Origin: Sphingomonas sp. HMP9
GTDB taxonomy: Bacteria > Pseudomonadota > Alphaproteobacteria > Sphingomonadales > Sphingomonadaceae
Assembly (NCBI RefSeq): GCF_013374115.1
Contig: NZ_AP022673.1
Location: 3,490,501-3,554,500, forward strand
Reading direction: 5' to 3'
DNA: 64,000 bases
Positions 1 through 9,364 of the stretch are shown here, one piece after another (positions within the stretch are counted from its first letter, which is position 1; each line of letters opens with the position of its first letter). The position numbers and the translations under genes are program-made. A model generated the notes under the pieces. It made no database searches, was not told the origin of the DNA, and worked only from the letters and a program-made list of their open reading frames with translations.

Positions 1-1100
1 TGCTCGATCACCCGAACCACGACGGCTTCTATACCGCACAGCGCTGGACCGACTCGCTGGGCAAGACGACGGTGCCGACACTGAACGTCGCGGGGTTTTG
101 GGATCAGGAGGACCCGTGGGGTTCCTGGCAGATCTACGCGAGGCAAAAGCGCAACGACCCGAACCATCTGGCGCAGATGGTGGCGGGGCCTTGGCGGCAT
201 GGCGGGTGGCAGGGCGTGGCGGATCATCTGGGGCCGATCCCGATCGGAACGCCGAGCGGCACGCAGTTCCAGGAGCAGATCCAGGCACCGTTCTTCGCCT
301 ATTGGCTGCATGGCAGGGGGCCGCGGCCCGACTTTGCCGCCAAGATGTTCCAGTCGGGATCGAACGCGTGGAAGACCTATGCCGCGTGGCCGCCGGCGGG
401 GACGAAGCAGACCGACCTGTATCTGCATGCCGATGGCAGCCTGTCGTTCACCGCGCCGGCGGCAGGCGAGGGGTGTCGCGACTATGTGTCCGATCCGGCC
501 AACCCGGTGCCGTTCCGCCGGCGGCCGATGTCGGCGACCTATGCCAGCCCCGATTGGTCATGGTGGGAGGCGGACGACCAGCGCTTCGTCGATCATCGCC
601 CCGATGTGCTCGGCTATGTGTCCGAACCGCTCGCCGCGGACCTGACCGTGACGGGTGCGCTGTCAGCAACGTTGCAGGCATCGACGAGCGGGACGGACAG
701 CGATTTCGTGGTGAAGCTGATCGACGTGCTGCCCGACGATACCGCGCCGTTCGACGGCCGGACCGCGCAGCCGGGGGACTATGCGAGAACGCTCAACGGC
801 TATCAGCTGCCGATCGCGATGGAGGTGCGGCGCGGGCGGTTCCTGGCCAGCGACACCGCGCCGAAGCCGCTGGTGCCGGGCGAGGTCGTAGCGTGGGACG
901 TGCCGCTGCGCGACCATGACCATGTGTTCAAGGCGGGGCACCGGATCATGGTGCAGGTCCAGTCGAGCTGGTTCCCGATGATCGACCGCAACCCGCAGTC
1001 GTTCGTGGCGAATATCGGGCGGGCAAAGGCGGGCGATTACGTGAAGGCGACGCAGAAGGTCTGTGCGGGGTCGCGGGTTACGCTGCCGGTGATGCGATAA
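1..1100 (+). CDS. CocE/NonD family hydrolase, C-terminal part (5' end outside window)
   Basis: The frame is open from base 3 and ends at TAA 1098-1100, giving 365 visible residues; the N-terminal half of the alpha/beta-hydrolase with the nucleophile serine lies upstream of the window. The visible part carries the end of the catalytic core: GFWDQED (probably the triad aspartate) and GPWRHGGW (probably the triad histidine), in the order and spacing seen in cocaine esterase/X-Pro dipeptidyl peptidase relatives. The remainder matches the C-terminal jelly-roll (PepX_C) domain, including a VSEPLAADLTVTG stretch. These proteins hydrolyse acyl or peptidyl bonds and are often secreted, but the substrate cannot be told. 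An internal GTG at 72 is not the real start because homologous sequence continues upstream of it. Confidence 0.85.
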   Translation, partial: LDHPNHDGFYTAQRWTDSLGKTTVPTLNVAGFWDQEDPWGSWQIYARQKRNDPNHLAQMVAGPWRHGGWQGVADHLGPIPIGTPSGTQFQEQIQAPFFAYWLHGRGPRPDFAAKMFQSGSNAWKTYAAWPPAGTKQTDLYLHADGSLSFTAPAAGEGCRDYVSDPANPVPFRRRPMSATYASPDWSWWEADDQRFVDHRPDVLGYVSEPLAADLTVTGALSATLQASTSGTDSDFVVKLIDVLPDDTAPFDGRTAQPGDYARTLNGYQLPIAMEVRRGRFLASDTAPKPLVPGEVVAWDVPLRDHDHVFKAGHRIMVQVQSSWFPMIDRNPQSFVANIGRAKAGDYVKATQKVCAGSRVTLPVMR

Positions 1101-1120
1101 GATTGAGTATTACTGCACTT

Positions 1121-1220
1121 CCCCGGCGGATGCCGGGGCCCAGTTGGGAAGGTCAAGGTAACGAAGCGCAGTCCCCCGATGGCCAAGTCCCCCAACTGGA
1201 CCCCGGCCTTCGCCGGGGAG
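1121..1220. repeat. Family A palindromic repeat, copy 1
   Basis: Two GC-rich hairpins face each other. The left arm is CCCCGGCGGATGCCGGGG followed by CCAGTTGGG, and the right arm is CCCAACTGG followed by CCCCGGCCTTCGCCGGGG, with about 40 bp between. It lies between the hydrolase and the convergent ABC permease gene, where it could also act as a bidirectional terminator. Confidence 0.9.
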
Positions 1221-1239
1221 GTGCTCTAGGGCGTCGAGG

Positions 1240-2001
1240 TCAGTTTTTCATCCGCCAGCCGGTCTTGAAGATCAGCGCGATGACGATGAGGCATGCGGCG
1301 AGGAAACCTGCCGTCACCGCGAGGCTGATCCCAACTGCCACGTCGCCCTGCCCGAAGAAGCTCCAGCGGAAACCGCTGATGAGATAGACGACCGGGTTGA
1401 ACAGGCTGACGGTGCGCCAGGGCTGGGGCAGCATGTCGATCGAGTAGAACGCGCCGCCGAGGAAGGTGAGCGGCGTGATCAGCAACGCGGGGACGAAGTT
1501 CAGCTGTTCGAACCCGTTCGCCCAGACGCCGATGATGAACCCGAACAGGCTGAACGCAATCGCGGTCAGCACCAGGAATGCAATCATCGCGAGCGGATGC
1601 TCGATCCGCAGATCCACGAAGAACGACGCGGTCGCCAGGATGATAAGCCCGAGGATCACCGACTTGGTGGTCGCTGCGCCAACATAGCCGATCACCATCT
1701 CCATCGCGGAGACAGGCGCGGACAGGAGCTCGTAGATCGTGCCGGTGAATTTGGGGAAGTAGATTCCGATCGACGCGTTCGAGATGCTCTGCGTGAGCAG
1801 CGACAGCATGATCAGGCCGGGAACGATGAAGCTGCCATAGCCGACGCCGCCGACCTGCTGCATCCGGCTGCCGATCGCACCGCCGAAGACGATGAAATAC
1901 AGCGAGGTGGTGAGGACGGGGGTGACGAGGCTCTGCCACAAGGTGCGCAGCGCACGCGCCATTTCGAAGCGATAGATCGCCCAGATGCCATGCGTATTCA
2001 T
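1240..2001 (-). CDS. ABC-2 type transporter permease (YadH-like)
   Basis: This 253-residue polytopic membrane protein is the permease of a two-gene ABC-2 exporter. About six hydrophobic segments are visible, starting near residue 20, and the conserved C-terminal stretch [13 protein letters not shown] with a short basic end (KTGWRMKN) is typical of the YadH/NodJ/DrrB branch. The ATG at 2001 overlaps the TGA of the upstream ATPase gene (ATGA), so the two are translationally coupled. Longer upstream frames run through the ATPase gene and are not used. The exported substrate is unknown; drugs, polysaccharide or lipid are possible in this family. Confidence 0.9.
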   Translation of the reverse strand: MNTHGIWAIYRFEMARALRTLWQSLVTPVLTTSLYFIVFGGAIGSRMQQVGGVGYGSFIVPGLIMLSLLTQSISNASIGIYFPKFTGTIYELLSAPVSAMEMVIGYVGAATTKSVILGLIILATASFFVDLRIEHPLAMIAFLVLTAIAFSLFGFIIGVWANGFEQLNFVPALLITPLTFLGGAFYSIDMLPQPWRTVSLFNPVVYLISGFRWSFFGQGDVAVGISLAVTAGFLAACLIVIALIFKTGWRMKN

Positions 2002-2927
2002 GCGCGCTCTCCGACGAGATCGACGAAGATGTCTTCGAGGCTCGATTTGCTGGTTTCGAGATCCTTGAAGCCGATGCCGAGTTCGGCGAGCTTTCGGAGC
2101 AGCGAGGGAATACCGGTGTGATCGGCCTGCGCGTCGAACACATAGCGCAGGCGCTTGCCGTCGTCCTGTAGCGACACGTCCCAGTCTGCCAGTTCGGCGG
2201 GGATCACGGTCATCGAATCCTGGAGCGCCACGTCGAGTTCGCGCTTGCCGAGCTGCTTCATCAGCGCCGCCTTGTCGTCGACCAGCAGCAGCTTGCCCTT
2301 GTTGATGACGCCGACGCGGTCGGCCATCTCCTCGGCCTCCTCGATATAATGCGTCGTCAGGATGATCGTCGTGCCGCCTTCGCGCAGGCGGTGGACGAGC
2401 TTCCACATGTCGCGGCGCAGCGCCACGTCGACGCCGGCTGTCGGTTCGTCGAGGAAGAGGATCTCGGGCTCGTGGCTGAGCGCCTTGGCGATCAGCACGC
2501 GGCGCTTCATCCCGCCCGACAGTTCCATGATCTTGGCATGGCGCTTGTCCCACAGCGACAGGTCGCGGAGCACTTGCTCGATATACGCGCTGTGGCCCGA
2601 GCGGCCGAACAGCCGGCGGCTGAAGGTGACGGTGGCGAGCACCGTCTCGAACATGTCGACGTTGAGTTCCTGCGGCACGAGGCCGATGCGGCTGCGCGCC
2701 TGCTTATAGTCGCGGATCGCGTCATAGCCCGCGACCTTGATCGTGCCGGCCGACGGCGTGACGATGCCGCAGATGATGCTGATCAGTGTCGTCTTGCCCG
2801 CGCCGTTGGGGCCGAGGAGGGCGAAGATCTCGCCCTTGCGGATATCGAGATCGACGGGATGGAGCGCGGTGGTGCCGCTCTTGTAGGTCTTGGTGACGCC
2901 CGCGACGGACAGGATCGGTTCGGTCAT
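1998..2927 (-). CDS. ABC transporter ATP-binding protein (YadG-like)
   Basis: This is the 309-residue ATPase partner of the adjacent ABC-2 permease. Walker A is GPNGAGKT at residues 39-46, the signature LSGGM is at 137-141, Walker B ILFLDE is at about 157-162, and a TTHYIEEAE switch histidine region follows. The C-terminal 80 residues form the regulatory tail seen in YadG/NatA-type subunits. The start is placed at ATG 2927, which follows a GGGG-containing ribosome-binding site; the frame is open 23 codons further but that extension shows no homology. The ATPase would power export through the cytoplasmic membrane. Confidence 0.92.
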   Translation of the reverse strand: MTEPILSVAGVTKTYKSGTTALHPVDLDIRKGEIFALLGPNGAGKTTLISIICGIVTPSAGTIKVAGYDAIRDYKQARSRIGLVPQELNVDMFETVLATVTFSRRLFGRSGHSAYIEQVLRDLSLWDKRHAKIMELSGGMKRRVLIAKALSHEPEILFLDEPTAGVDVALRRDMWKLVHRLREGGTTIILTTHYIEEAEEMADRVGVINKGKLLLVDDKAALMKQLGKRELDVALQDSMTVIPAELADWDVSLQDDGKRLRYVFDAQADHTGIPSLLRKLAELGIGFKDLETSKSSLEDIFVDLVGERA

Positions 2928-2999
2928 TGGCACCCCTTTTTTGTCAGGGCGGATGTGGGGGTGATGCCCGCCTATTGATAGGGGCGGGCTGCTCAAATC

Positions 3000-3083
3000 C
3001 CGTCATCCTGGGCTCGACCCAGGATCCAGAGCCATGCGCGTTCCGCTTGTGGCTCTGGATCCTGACTTTCGTCAGGATGACGG
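3000..3083. repeat. Family B palindromic repeat, copy 1
   Basis: The outer arms are CGTCATCCTGGG and a matching CAGGATGACGG, and the inner arms are GGATCCAGAGCC and GGCTCTGGATCC, giving a long imperfect palindrome. It lies between the ABC ATPase gene and the dsbA-like gene, both on the minus strand. Confidence 0.9.
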
Positions 3084-3093
3084 GGTGGGTGGT

Positions 3094-3804
3094 TTAGCCG
3101 GCCCGCGCGGCGGCTACCGCCTTTTGCAGGTCCTCTAGCGGCAGCGCGCCCGACAGGACGCGGTCGCCGACGACCCAGCTCGGCGTGCCGGTCATGCCGA
3201 GTTTGGCGGCGGTTTCCATGTTCTTGGCGATCTCGGCGTCGGCGGTCTTGGTGAAGCCTGGCTGGGAGAGGTCGACCCCGGCCTTGCCCGCCGCTGCGGC
3301 GATCGAGGCGTCGCTGACCGGGCCGCCGGCATAGAGCGCGTCGTGGAAGGGGGCGAACTTGCCCTGTTGCGCGGCGGCCAGGCTCGCGCGCGCGGCGATG
3401 CGGCTCTCCGCGCTGAGGATCGGGAGTTCGCGGAAGACGACGCGGACCTTGGGGTCGGCGGCGATCAGCTTGGCGATCATCGGCAGGCTCGCGCGGCAAT
3501 AGCCGCAATTATAGTCGAAATACTCGACCAGCGTGACGTCGCCCTTGGGATTGCCGGCCCAGGCGCTGCCGAACGGCGTGAGAATCGCGTCGCGGTTCGC
3601 GGTGACGGTCTTGCCCGACTCGCGGTCGCGCAGCTTCTCCATCGCCTCGGGGAGGATTTCGGGGTGCGCCAGCACATAGTCGTGGACGATCGATTCGACC
3701 TGCGCGCGCTCGACGCCGCCGCCCTGGCGGTCGAAACCCCAGACCGCGAGGCCGCCGATGAGGGCGCCGGCGACGGCTATGGCCGGGAAAGTGAATTTGC
3801 TCAT
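3094..3804 (-). CDS. DsbA-family periplasmic thiol:disulfide oxidoreductase
   Basis: This 236-residue thioredoxin-fold protein has an N-terminal membrane anchor or signal (hydrophobic residues 5-24). The redox motif CGYC is at residues 100-103 after VEYFDYN, and the cis-proline loop TGTPSWV lies near residue 205. A helical segment precedes the thioredoxin core, as in the ScsC/Com1/BdbD group of DsbA-like proteins. It probably oxidises or isomerises disulfides in the periplasm. The ATG at 3804 overlaps the stop of the M48 protease gene (ATGA at 3801-3804), so the two are co-translated and may act together in envelope protein quality control. Confidence 0.92.
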   Translation of the reverse strand: MSKFTFPAIAVAGALIGGLAVWGFDRQGGGVERAQVESIVHDYVLAHPEILPEAMEKLRDRESGKTVTANRDAILTPFGSAWAGNPKGDVTLVEYFDYNCGYCRASLPMIAKLIAADPKVRVVFRELPILSAESRIAARASLAAAQQGKFAPFHDALYAGGPVSDASIAAAAGKAGVDLSQPGFTKTADAEIAKNMETAAKLGMTGTPSWVVGDRVLSGALPLEDLQKAVAAARAG

Positions 3805-5156
3805 TTGCGGCGCTTATACTGCTTGGGGTTGTCGTCCATCTCGTTCTGCGCGGCCATCGCAATATCCTGCGCGCGGATCCAGTCGGTGGTGTTGGCGGGG
3901 ATGTTGGCGAGCGCATATTGCGCGCTGGCCGACGCGGTCCGCATGTCGCCGCCCATGCTCGCGCGTTCGGCGGTGGCGAGCGCGGCGCGCGCGGTGTCGC
4001 CGGTCAGTTCGTACACCGTGCCGAGCTGCATCCAGGCGAACGGGTTCTGGTCGTCGCGGCCGACCGCGGTACGCAGGACGCGAGTCGCCTCGGGATAGTT
4101 CGCCTTGTTCTCGGTCGCGATCAGCGCGTGGCCAAAGGTGGTGGCGATCAGCGGGTTGTTGCGCGAGCCTTCGGTCGCTTCGCGCAGCGGCACGAGTGAA
4201 TCGACCGGCTTGCCCGCCTCGAGCAGGATCTGGCCCTTGATCTCGAGGAAATAGGGGTCGGTCGGCTCGGCCTTTACTAGCGCGTTCGCCTCGGCGTCGG
4301 CTTTCTCGGGATAGCCGGCTTTGTGATAGGCATAGGCGCGAGCGTAGTGCGCGTAGATCGACTGGTTGCTGGGCGGGAAGGCCTGCAGCGTCTGGTCGGC
4401 GGGCAGGACATAGCCGGCGAGCTTGGCCTTCACGCGGCGGAAGCGTTCCTCCAGCGTGGCATCGGGCTTGTTGGCCCAGGCGGGCGAGGCTTGCAGATCG
4501 GCGGTGAGCGTCGCGACGCGTTCGCCCGAGAGCGGGTGCGACTGCATGAACGGATCGATGTTCGCGGTGCCGAAGCGATATTCCTGCTGCTGCAGCTTCT
4601 TGAAGAAGCTGAGCATGCCGCGGCCCGAGACGTTGGCCTCGCGCAGGAATTTCGCGCCGGTCGCGTCAGCGGTCGATTCCTGGACTCGGCTGAACGAGAG
4701 GTAGCTGCCCATTGCCGCCTGCTGTCCCGCGGCCATGATGCCAGCGCCTGCTTCGCCGCTGCCCGCGGCCATCGCGGCGAGGCCGAGGACCATCGAAAGC
4801 AGGTACATGCCCATGGCGGGCTTGGTCCCGCGGTCGGCGAGGACGACATGGCCGTCGGCGATGTGGCCGAGTTCGTGCGCGATCACGCCCTGGACTTCGT
4901 TGGCGTTGTCCGCGGCCTGGATCAGCCCTGAGTGGACGTAGACGGTCTGTCCGCCCGCAACGAACGCGTTGATCGACTCGTCGTTGATCAGGACGACCTT
5001 CACGTCGCGCGTCGAGAGCCCGGCGGCCTTGACGAGCGGGTTCGACATCTCTGCGAACATCGTCTCGGTCTCGGCGTCGCGGAGGATCGACTGCGCTTGG
5101 AGGGGTTGGGTCCAGAGGAGGAGGGCGGTGGCTGCGGCGGCTACGAAGCGCTTCAT
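3801..5156 (-). CDS. M48 family metalloprotease with TPR region (BepA-like)
   Basis: This 451-residue secreted zinc protease has a signal peptide (MKRF followed by hydrophobic residues, likely cleavage after QAQ near residue 23). The zinc motif HELGH is at residues 94-98, and the third ligand sits in an ESTADATG helix about 50 residues later. The C-terminal half is helical with TPR-like repeats. This layout matches BepA/YfgC, a periplasmic protease and chaperone that checks outer-membrane proteins such as LptD. The start is set at ATG 5156 because the signal peptide begins there; 12 further codons upstream are not signal-like. The pairing with a DsbA-like protein fits a role in disulfide-dependent outer-membrane assembly. 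Confidence 0.92.
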   Translation of the reverse strand: MKRFVAAAATALLLWTQPLQAQSILRDAETETMFAEMSNPLVKAAGLSTRDVKVVLINDESINAFVAGGQTVYVHSGLIQAADNANEVQGVIAHELGHIADGHVVLADRGTKPAMGMYLLSMVLGLAAMAAGSGEAGAGIMAAGQQAAMGSYLSFSRVQESTADATGAKFLREANVSGRGMLSFFKKLQQQEYRFGTANIDPFMQSHPLSGERVATLTADLQASPAWANKPDATLEERFRRVKAKLAGYVLPADQTLQAFPPSNQSIYAHYARAYAYHKAGYPEKADAEANALVKAEPTDPYFLEIKGQILLEAGKPVDSLVPLREATEGSRNNPLIATTFGHALIATENKANYPEATRVLRTAVGRDDQNPFAWMQLGTVYELTGDTARAALATAERASMGGDMRTASASAQYALANIPANTTDWIRAQDIAMAAQNEMDDNPKQYKRRK

Positions 5157-5378
5157 TTCACGGGTTATCGTTGATTGGGGGCGGGGGGGCAATGGGCCTG
5201 CGGCCGGGCGTGCGGCAGAGTGAAGTATAGAAAGTATAGACGCTGGGAGTGGTTCTTGCGGGGTTGGTGGGGAGTGCGGGTGGCATTGGAGGAGGGGAGC
5301 AGGATTTGGTTGTGTAGGACAGGGGTTCGAGGGGGCGGAGGGGGCTGGTTGGGGCGCGTCGTGCTGCTTTCCCTCCCG

Positions 5379-5463
5379 CCGTCAATCCCGCGAAAGCTGG
5401 GATTTCATGGTTTGGTGGGTGTCGCGTGCCATGCGGGATACGCCAGCTTTCGCTGGGGTGACG
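5379..5463. repeat. B/C-type palindromic repeat, diverged copy
   Basis: The left arm CCCGCGAAAGCTGGGAT and the right arm CCAGCTTTCGCTGGGG, ending GTGACGGG, form opposed hairpins across a spacer rich in G and T. The ends resemble family B (GTCA ... TGACGG) and the stem resembles the copy at 38236. Confidence 0.75.
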
Positions 5464-5522
5464 GGTTTTGGTTTGGGGTGGGATGCGGTTCGGCAAAGCA
5501 GGAGGCGAGCGCCTCCTAGCTA

Positions 5523-5624
5523 CCACCCCGGCGGAGGCCGGGGTCCAATTGGGGGACGGTGCTGACAGAGGTGGCGCTTCGTCATTGCCACCTTTCCAAT
5601 TGGGCCCCGGCCTTCGCCGGGGTG
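5523..5624. repeat. Family A palindromic repeat, copy 2
   Basis: ACCCCGGCGGAGGCCGGGG plus TCCAATTGGG on the left and CCAATTGGG plus CCCCGGCCTTCGCCGGGG on the right, with about 40 bp of spacer. Confidence 0.92.
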
Positions 5625-5722
5625 GGTGGGTGTTGGGGGGAGCGCTGAGAACGCTTGAACGACCGCTCAGACGGCTGACGGGCCGAGAAACCTAAACTTC
5701 GCGTCGCCCTCGTGTCGTGTTC

Positions 5723-5768
5723 ACCCGCGAAGGCGGGTGCCCAGTCTGGGTCCCCGCCTTCGCGAGGA
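5723..5768. repeat. Compact palindrome related to family A
   Basis: CCCGCGAAGGCGGG and CCCCGCCTTCGCGAGG flank a short centre CCCAGTCTGGG, so the two hairpins seen in family A are collapsed into one 46-bp unit with almost no spacer. Confidence 0.75.
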
Positions 5769-5826
5769 CACATGCTTCGTCGTGGGGGCGCCTTACCGAG
5801 GGGGTTCGCTTTCTCCCCAAACGAAA

Positions 5827-5854
5827 ACGGGCGCGGCCTTTCGGTCGCGCCCGT
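5827..5854 (-). terminator. Rho-independent terminator of rne
   Basis: Read on the minus strand, an ACGGGCGCGACC stem closes over a GAAA loop onto GGCCGCGCCCGT and is followed by a T-rich stretch (TTTTCGTTT). It lies about 23 bp beyond the rne stop codon. Confidence 0.85.
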
Positions 5855-5876
5855 TCTTTAGTTTCAGCGTCCGGCG

Positions 5877-8813
5877 TTAGCCGAAGGTGCGCTGCCACCA
5901 GCCGCGGCGGGGGGAGCCGTCGGGGTCGTCGTTGCTGTCGGTGGTGGTGACGTCCTGGGGTTGGACTTCGGCCTTTACCGGAATGGTCTCGATCGGCGTG
6001 GCGAGCGGTTCGCTGGTCGGGGCAGCGTCGCCGGCTTCGACTACGGCTGCCTTGCGCGGACGACCACGGGGTTTGGCGACCTTGACGGGGGCCTCCTCCA
6101 CGACCGGCGCTTCGACCACGGCGTCCGACGCCTTGCGACGCGCACGCTTGGGCTTGGGCGCCGAGGCTTCGATGGTCTCGGCGGGCGTTGCGCTCACCTC
6201 GTCCATCGTCGCTTCGGCGACCGCCTCACGACGGCGACGGCTAGGCTTGGGTGCAGCCGGCTCGGCCGCGACGGGCTCCGGAACGACCGGCTCCGGCGCT
6301 ACCTTTTCGGCTTCGGCCTCGACCGCGCGTGGCTTGCGACCACGGCGCGCCTTGGGGGCTGCCTCCGCCACCGCCTCGGCGATGTTGGCCGCTGCGGCTG
6401 CCGCACGCGCACGGGGGCGACGGCGCATCTTCGGCGCCTCGGCCACCTCCGCAACCGGTGCTTCCTCGACGGCCGGCTCGTACGCCGGTTCGTATGGAGG
6501 TTCGTATGGCGGCTCGGCATAGGTCGACTCGACCGGCTCGTACGCTTCCGGCTCGGGCGCCTCGGCGATCAGCTGGGCATCGTCGATGCTGCTGACGGCG
6601 ACCGACTGGCCATTGTCCGACCCCTGCTCGTTGCGGCGACCGCCGCGACGACCGCGACGACCGCGACGACGACGGCCTTCGCCATCGACTCCGTTCGCGG
6701 TTTCGGCTGGTGCCGCGCCCTCGACGCCCTCGACCGCACCGCCGACTTCGACGATGTCGCCCTCGACCTCGTCGATCTCCTCGACGTTATTCGTGTCGCG
6801 GGTATCGGCGTCGAAGCCTTCCTCGTTGGTGCCTTCGACCGCGCCGTCCTCACCGGGACGCGCGCGACCGCGACGACCGCGGCGACGACGGCGCTTCTTG
6901 CCACCTTCGCCGTCCGCATCGCGACCTTCGCGCGGTGCCGACTGCTCGCGTGGCTCGCGACGGCGCGGCTGCTCGGCCTCGGCCTCTTCGACCTCGTCCT
7001 CCTCGATCTCGTCCTCGATCTCCTCGGGGAGGTCGTCCTCGTCTTCCTCGATGATCTGGACGAATTTCGGCGCGTGGGCGGGCGGCGGGCCGCTGGCCTC
7101 GACCGTCATGTGCGCGCCTTCCTCGTCCTGGCCGGGGATGATCTCGACGATCACGCCGTAGCGATCCTCGATCTCCGAGATGTCGGCGCGCTTGCGGTTG
7201 AGGATGTAGACCGCCGCCTCCTGGCTGGCGCGTAGGGTCAGCAGCGAGCCGCGACCGCGCGCGGCCTCGTCCTCGATGAGCCGCAGCGCGGAGATGCCCG
7301 ACGACGAGGCGGTGCGGACCAAGCCGGTGCCTTCGCAATGCGGGCAGGGGCGGGTGGACGCTTCGAGCACGCCGGTGCGCAGCCGCTGGCGGCTCATTTC
7401 CATGAGGCCGAACGACGAGATGCGACCGATCTGGATGCGCGCGCGATCGTTCTTGAGCGCCTCCTTCATCGCCTTCTCGACCTTACGGACGTTGGAATTG
7501 TTATCCATGTCGATGAAGTCGATGACGACGAGCCCGGCCATGTCGCGCAGGCGGAGCTGGCGGCCGATTTCCTGTGCGGCTTCGAGGTTGGTCGCGGTCG
7601 CGGTCTGCTCGATGCTGTGCTCGCGCGTCGAACGGCCGGAGTTGATGTCGATCGAGACGAGCGCCTCGGTCGGGTTGATGACCAGATAGCCGCCCGACTT
7701 CAGCTGGACGACCGGATGGTACATCGCCGACAGCTGATCCTCGACGCCGGCGCGCTGGAACAGCGGAACCGGATCGGCGTAGTGCTTGATGCGACGGGCG
7801 TGCGTGGGCATCAGCAGGCGCATGAACTCGCGCGCCTGGCGATAGCCGTCCTCGCCCTCGACGATGACCTCTTCGATTTCCTTGTTGTAGATGTCGCGGA
7901 TCGCACGCTTGATCAGGTCGCTGTCGCCGTAGACGAGCGCGGGGGCCGACGCGTTCAGCGTGGCCTCGCGGATGCCATCCCACAGGCGGGCGAGGTAATC
8001 GAAGTCGCGCTTGATCTCGACCTTGCTGCGCTGGAGCCCGGCGGTGCGGACGATGCAGCCCATCGAGGGTGGCAGCTGCATGTCGGCCATGATCGACTTC
8101 AGGCGCTTGCGATCGCCCGCGTTGCTGATCTTCCGCGAGATGCCGCCGCCGTGGCTCGTGTTGGGCATGAGCACGCAATAGCGGCCGGCCAGCGACAGGT
8201 ACGTGGTCAGCGCGGCGCCCTTGTTGCCGCGCTCCTCCTTGACGACCTGGACGAGCAGCACCTGACGGCGATGGATCACGTCCTGGATCTTGTAGCGACG
8301 GCGCAGGTTCATGCGACGCTCGCGCAGGTCCTCGACCGCGGCATCGTCGCCGTTCGATTTCCGCTTGCGGCGGGGTGCTTCACCGGATTCTTCGGCGCCT
8401 TCGAGCTCTTCGGCGACGTCGGGGTCGACCCCGCCATCGTCCTCGAAGCGCTCGATGTCGTCCTCGTCGTCACCCTCGTCTTCGTCCGAATCATAGTCGG
8501 CGCGCAGGGCGGCTTCCTCCGCGGCATGCTCGGCTTCTTCGCGGAGCAGCGCGTCGCGATCTTCCTTGGGGATCTGGTAGTAATCGGGGTGGATTTCGCT
8601 GAACGCGAGGAAGCCGTGGCGGTTGCCGCCGTAATCGATGAACGCCGCCTGGAGCGACGGCTCGACCCGCGTCACCTTGGCGAGATAGATATTGCCCTTG
8701 AGCTGCTTGCGTTCGGCACTCTCGAAATCGAATTCCTCGATCCGGTTACCTTTGACGACGGCGATCCGGGTTTCTTCCCGGTGGCGTGCGTCGATCAGCA
8801 TACGCGTTGTCAT
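5877..8813 (-). CDS. rne: Ribonuclease E/G
   Basis: This 978-residue endoribonuclease is the core of the RNA degradosome and matures rRNA and tRNA. The N-terminal half holds the S1 domain (about residues 35-215), interrupted by a highly acidic insert (roughly 100-190, DSDEDEGDDEDD) as in other alphaproteobacteria, then the RNase-H-like and catalytic DNase-I-like parts with VVIDFIDMDNNSN, whose aspartates hold the catalytic magnesium. The zinc-link CPHCEGTG follows. The C-terminal half is disordered, with basic KRRRRRGRRGR patches, Ala/Pro/Glu-rich spacers and a short PPYEP repeat; in relatives this tail binds RNA and degradosome partners. The start is ATG 8813, MTTRMLIDARH being the conserved N-terminus. 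A 41-codon upstream extension is unconserved leader. Confidence 0.97.
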   Translation of the reverse strand: MTTRMLIDARHREETRIAVVKGNRIEEFDFESAERKQLKGNIYLAKVTRVEPSLQAAFIDYGGNRHGFLAFSEIHPDYYQIPKEDRDALLREEAEHAAEEAALRADYDSDEDEGDDEDDIERFEDDGGVDPDVAEELEGAEESGEAPRRKRKSNGDDAAVEDLRERRMNLRRRYKIQDVIHRRQVLLVQVVKEERGNKGAALTTYLSLAGRYCVLMPNTSHGGGISRKISNAGDRKRLKSIMADMQLPPSMGCIVRTAGLQRSKVEIKRDFDYLARLWDGIREATLNASAPALVYGDSDLIKRAIRDIYNKEIEEVIVEGEDGYRQAREFMRLLMPTHARRIKHYADPVPLFQRAGVEDQLSAMYHPVVQLKSGGYLVINPTEALVSIDINSGRSTREHSIEQTATATNLEAAQEIGRQLRLRDMAGLVVIDFIDMDNNSNVRKVEKAMKEALKNDRARIQIGRISSFGLMEMSRQRLRTGVLEASTRPCPHCEGTGLVRTASSSGISALRLIEDEAARGRGSLLTLRASQEAAVYILNRKRADISEIEDRYGVIVEIIPGQDEEGAHMTVEASGPPPAHAPKFVQIIEEDEDDLPEEIEDEIEEDEVEEAEAEQPRRREPREQSAPREGRDADGEGGKKRRRRRGRRGRARPGEDGAVEGTNEEGFDADTRDTNNVEEIDEVEGDIVEVGGAVEGVEGAAPAETANGVDGEGRRRRGRRGRRGGRRNEQGSDNGQSVAVSSIDDAQLIAEAPEPEAYEPVESTYAEPPYEPPYEPAYEPAVEEAPVAEVAEAPKMRRRPRARAAAAAANIAEAVAEAAPKARRGRKPRAVEAEAEKVAPEPVVPEPVAAEPAAPKPSRRRREAVAEATMDEVSATPAETIEASAPKPKRARRKASDAVVEAPVVEEAPVKVAKPRGRPRKAAVVEAGDAAPTSEPLATPIETIPVKAEVQPQDVTTTDSNDDPDGSPRRGWWQRTFG

Positions 8814-9364
8814 AATAGATTCTCCGCGCGCGCGCCGGGCCTGTCGGCAGCCGTCGCGCGCTTGATGGTGGGGCGGTCGGACACGGACGTCCTGAGCCGC
8901 GGAAGGTATGCGAAACTGCCTCTGCTCGGGTCGCATGCCGCGGGAACTCTCCCTGCGGCGCCCGCACGACCGCGAGTCCGTCGGCGAAAGCCGGTCGGAG
9001 TGCGGGGCGGGGGGAATGCGTCATTCGAGCGTCAACCTGAATTGCCGCGCCGGCGAGGATCCGCAGGCGGGCGTCGAGACCAGCGCGTCGCTGGTCAAAA
9101 CCAGGCGACACACGGCTGTACGTTAGGACTAGCATCGCATACCCGATCCCGCAATGCGCCACATTGTGTCGGCAAACCGCCCGCGGACGCCCGCGCTTCG
9201 CCGCGGAACCAGGGCAGCAAGGCGCAGAATTGCCGGGGCGGCAGAGCCTTGCCGCCGGATTCGTGGCAAACGGCAAATTAACTGCACTACGCAACCGCGT
9301 CTTGTGACGCGCAGCGCTACCGCCCGATCACAGAGATCGGATGTATCGATCAAAGGGGTGTAGC
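8814..9364. promoter_or_regulatory. Divergent rne/amiC control region with leader hairpin
   Basis: This 551-bp gap separates two divergent genes and must hold both promoters and the rne 5' leader. No family A-E repeat lies here. One perfect inverted repeat is seen: GACCAGCG at 9078-9085 and CGCTGGTC at 9089-9096 with a 3-base loop, about 265 bp upstream of the rne start codon. RNase E represses its own synthesis through a long leader in Escherichia coli, so a structured leader is plausible. I could not place a confident -35/-10 pair. Confidence 0.5.

Larger units (their letters stand above)
5157..5876. other. Long intergenic region with three repeats and a terminator
   Basis: This 720-bp region has no convincing gene. 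It holds a B/C-like repeat (5379-5463), a family A copy (5523-5624), a compact variant (5723-5768) and the rne terminator (5827-5854). Bases 5157-5378 are G-rich on the plus strand, with a small direct repeat AGTATAGA/AGTATAGA at about 5224-5241; I see nothing else there. Confidence 0.7.

Noticed and set aside
7338..9281. 647-codon open frame on the plus strand
   Set aside because: Antisense to rne and its leader; shadow frame.
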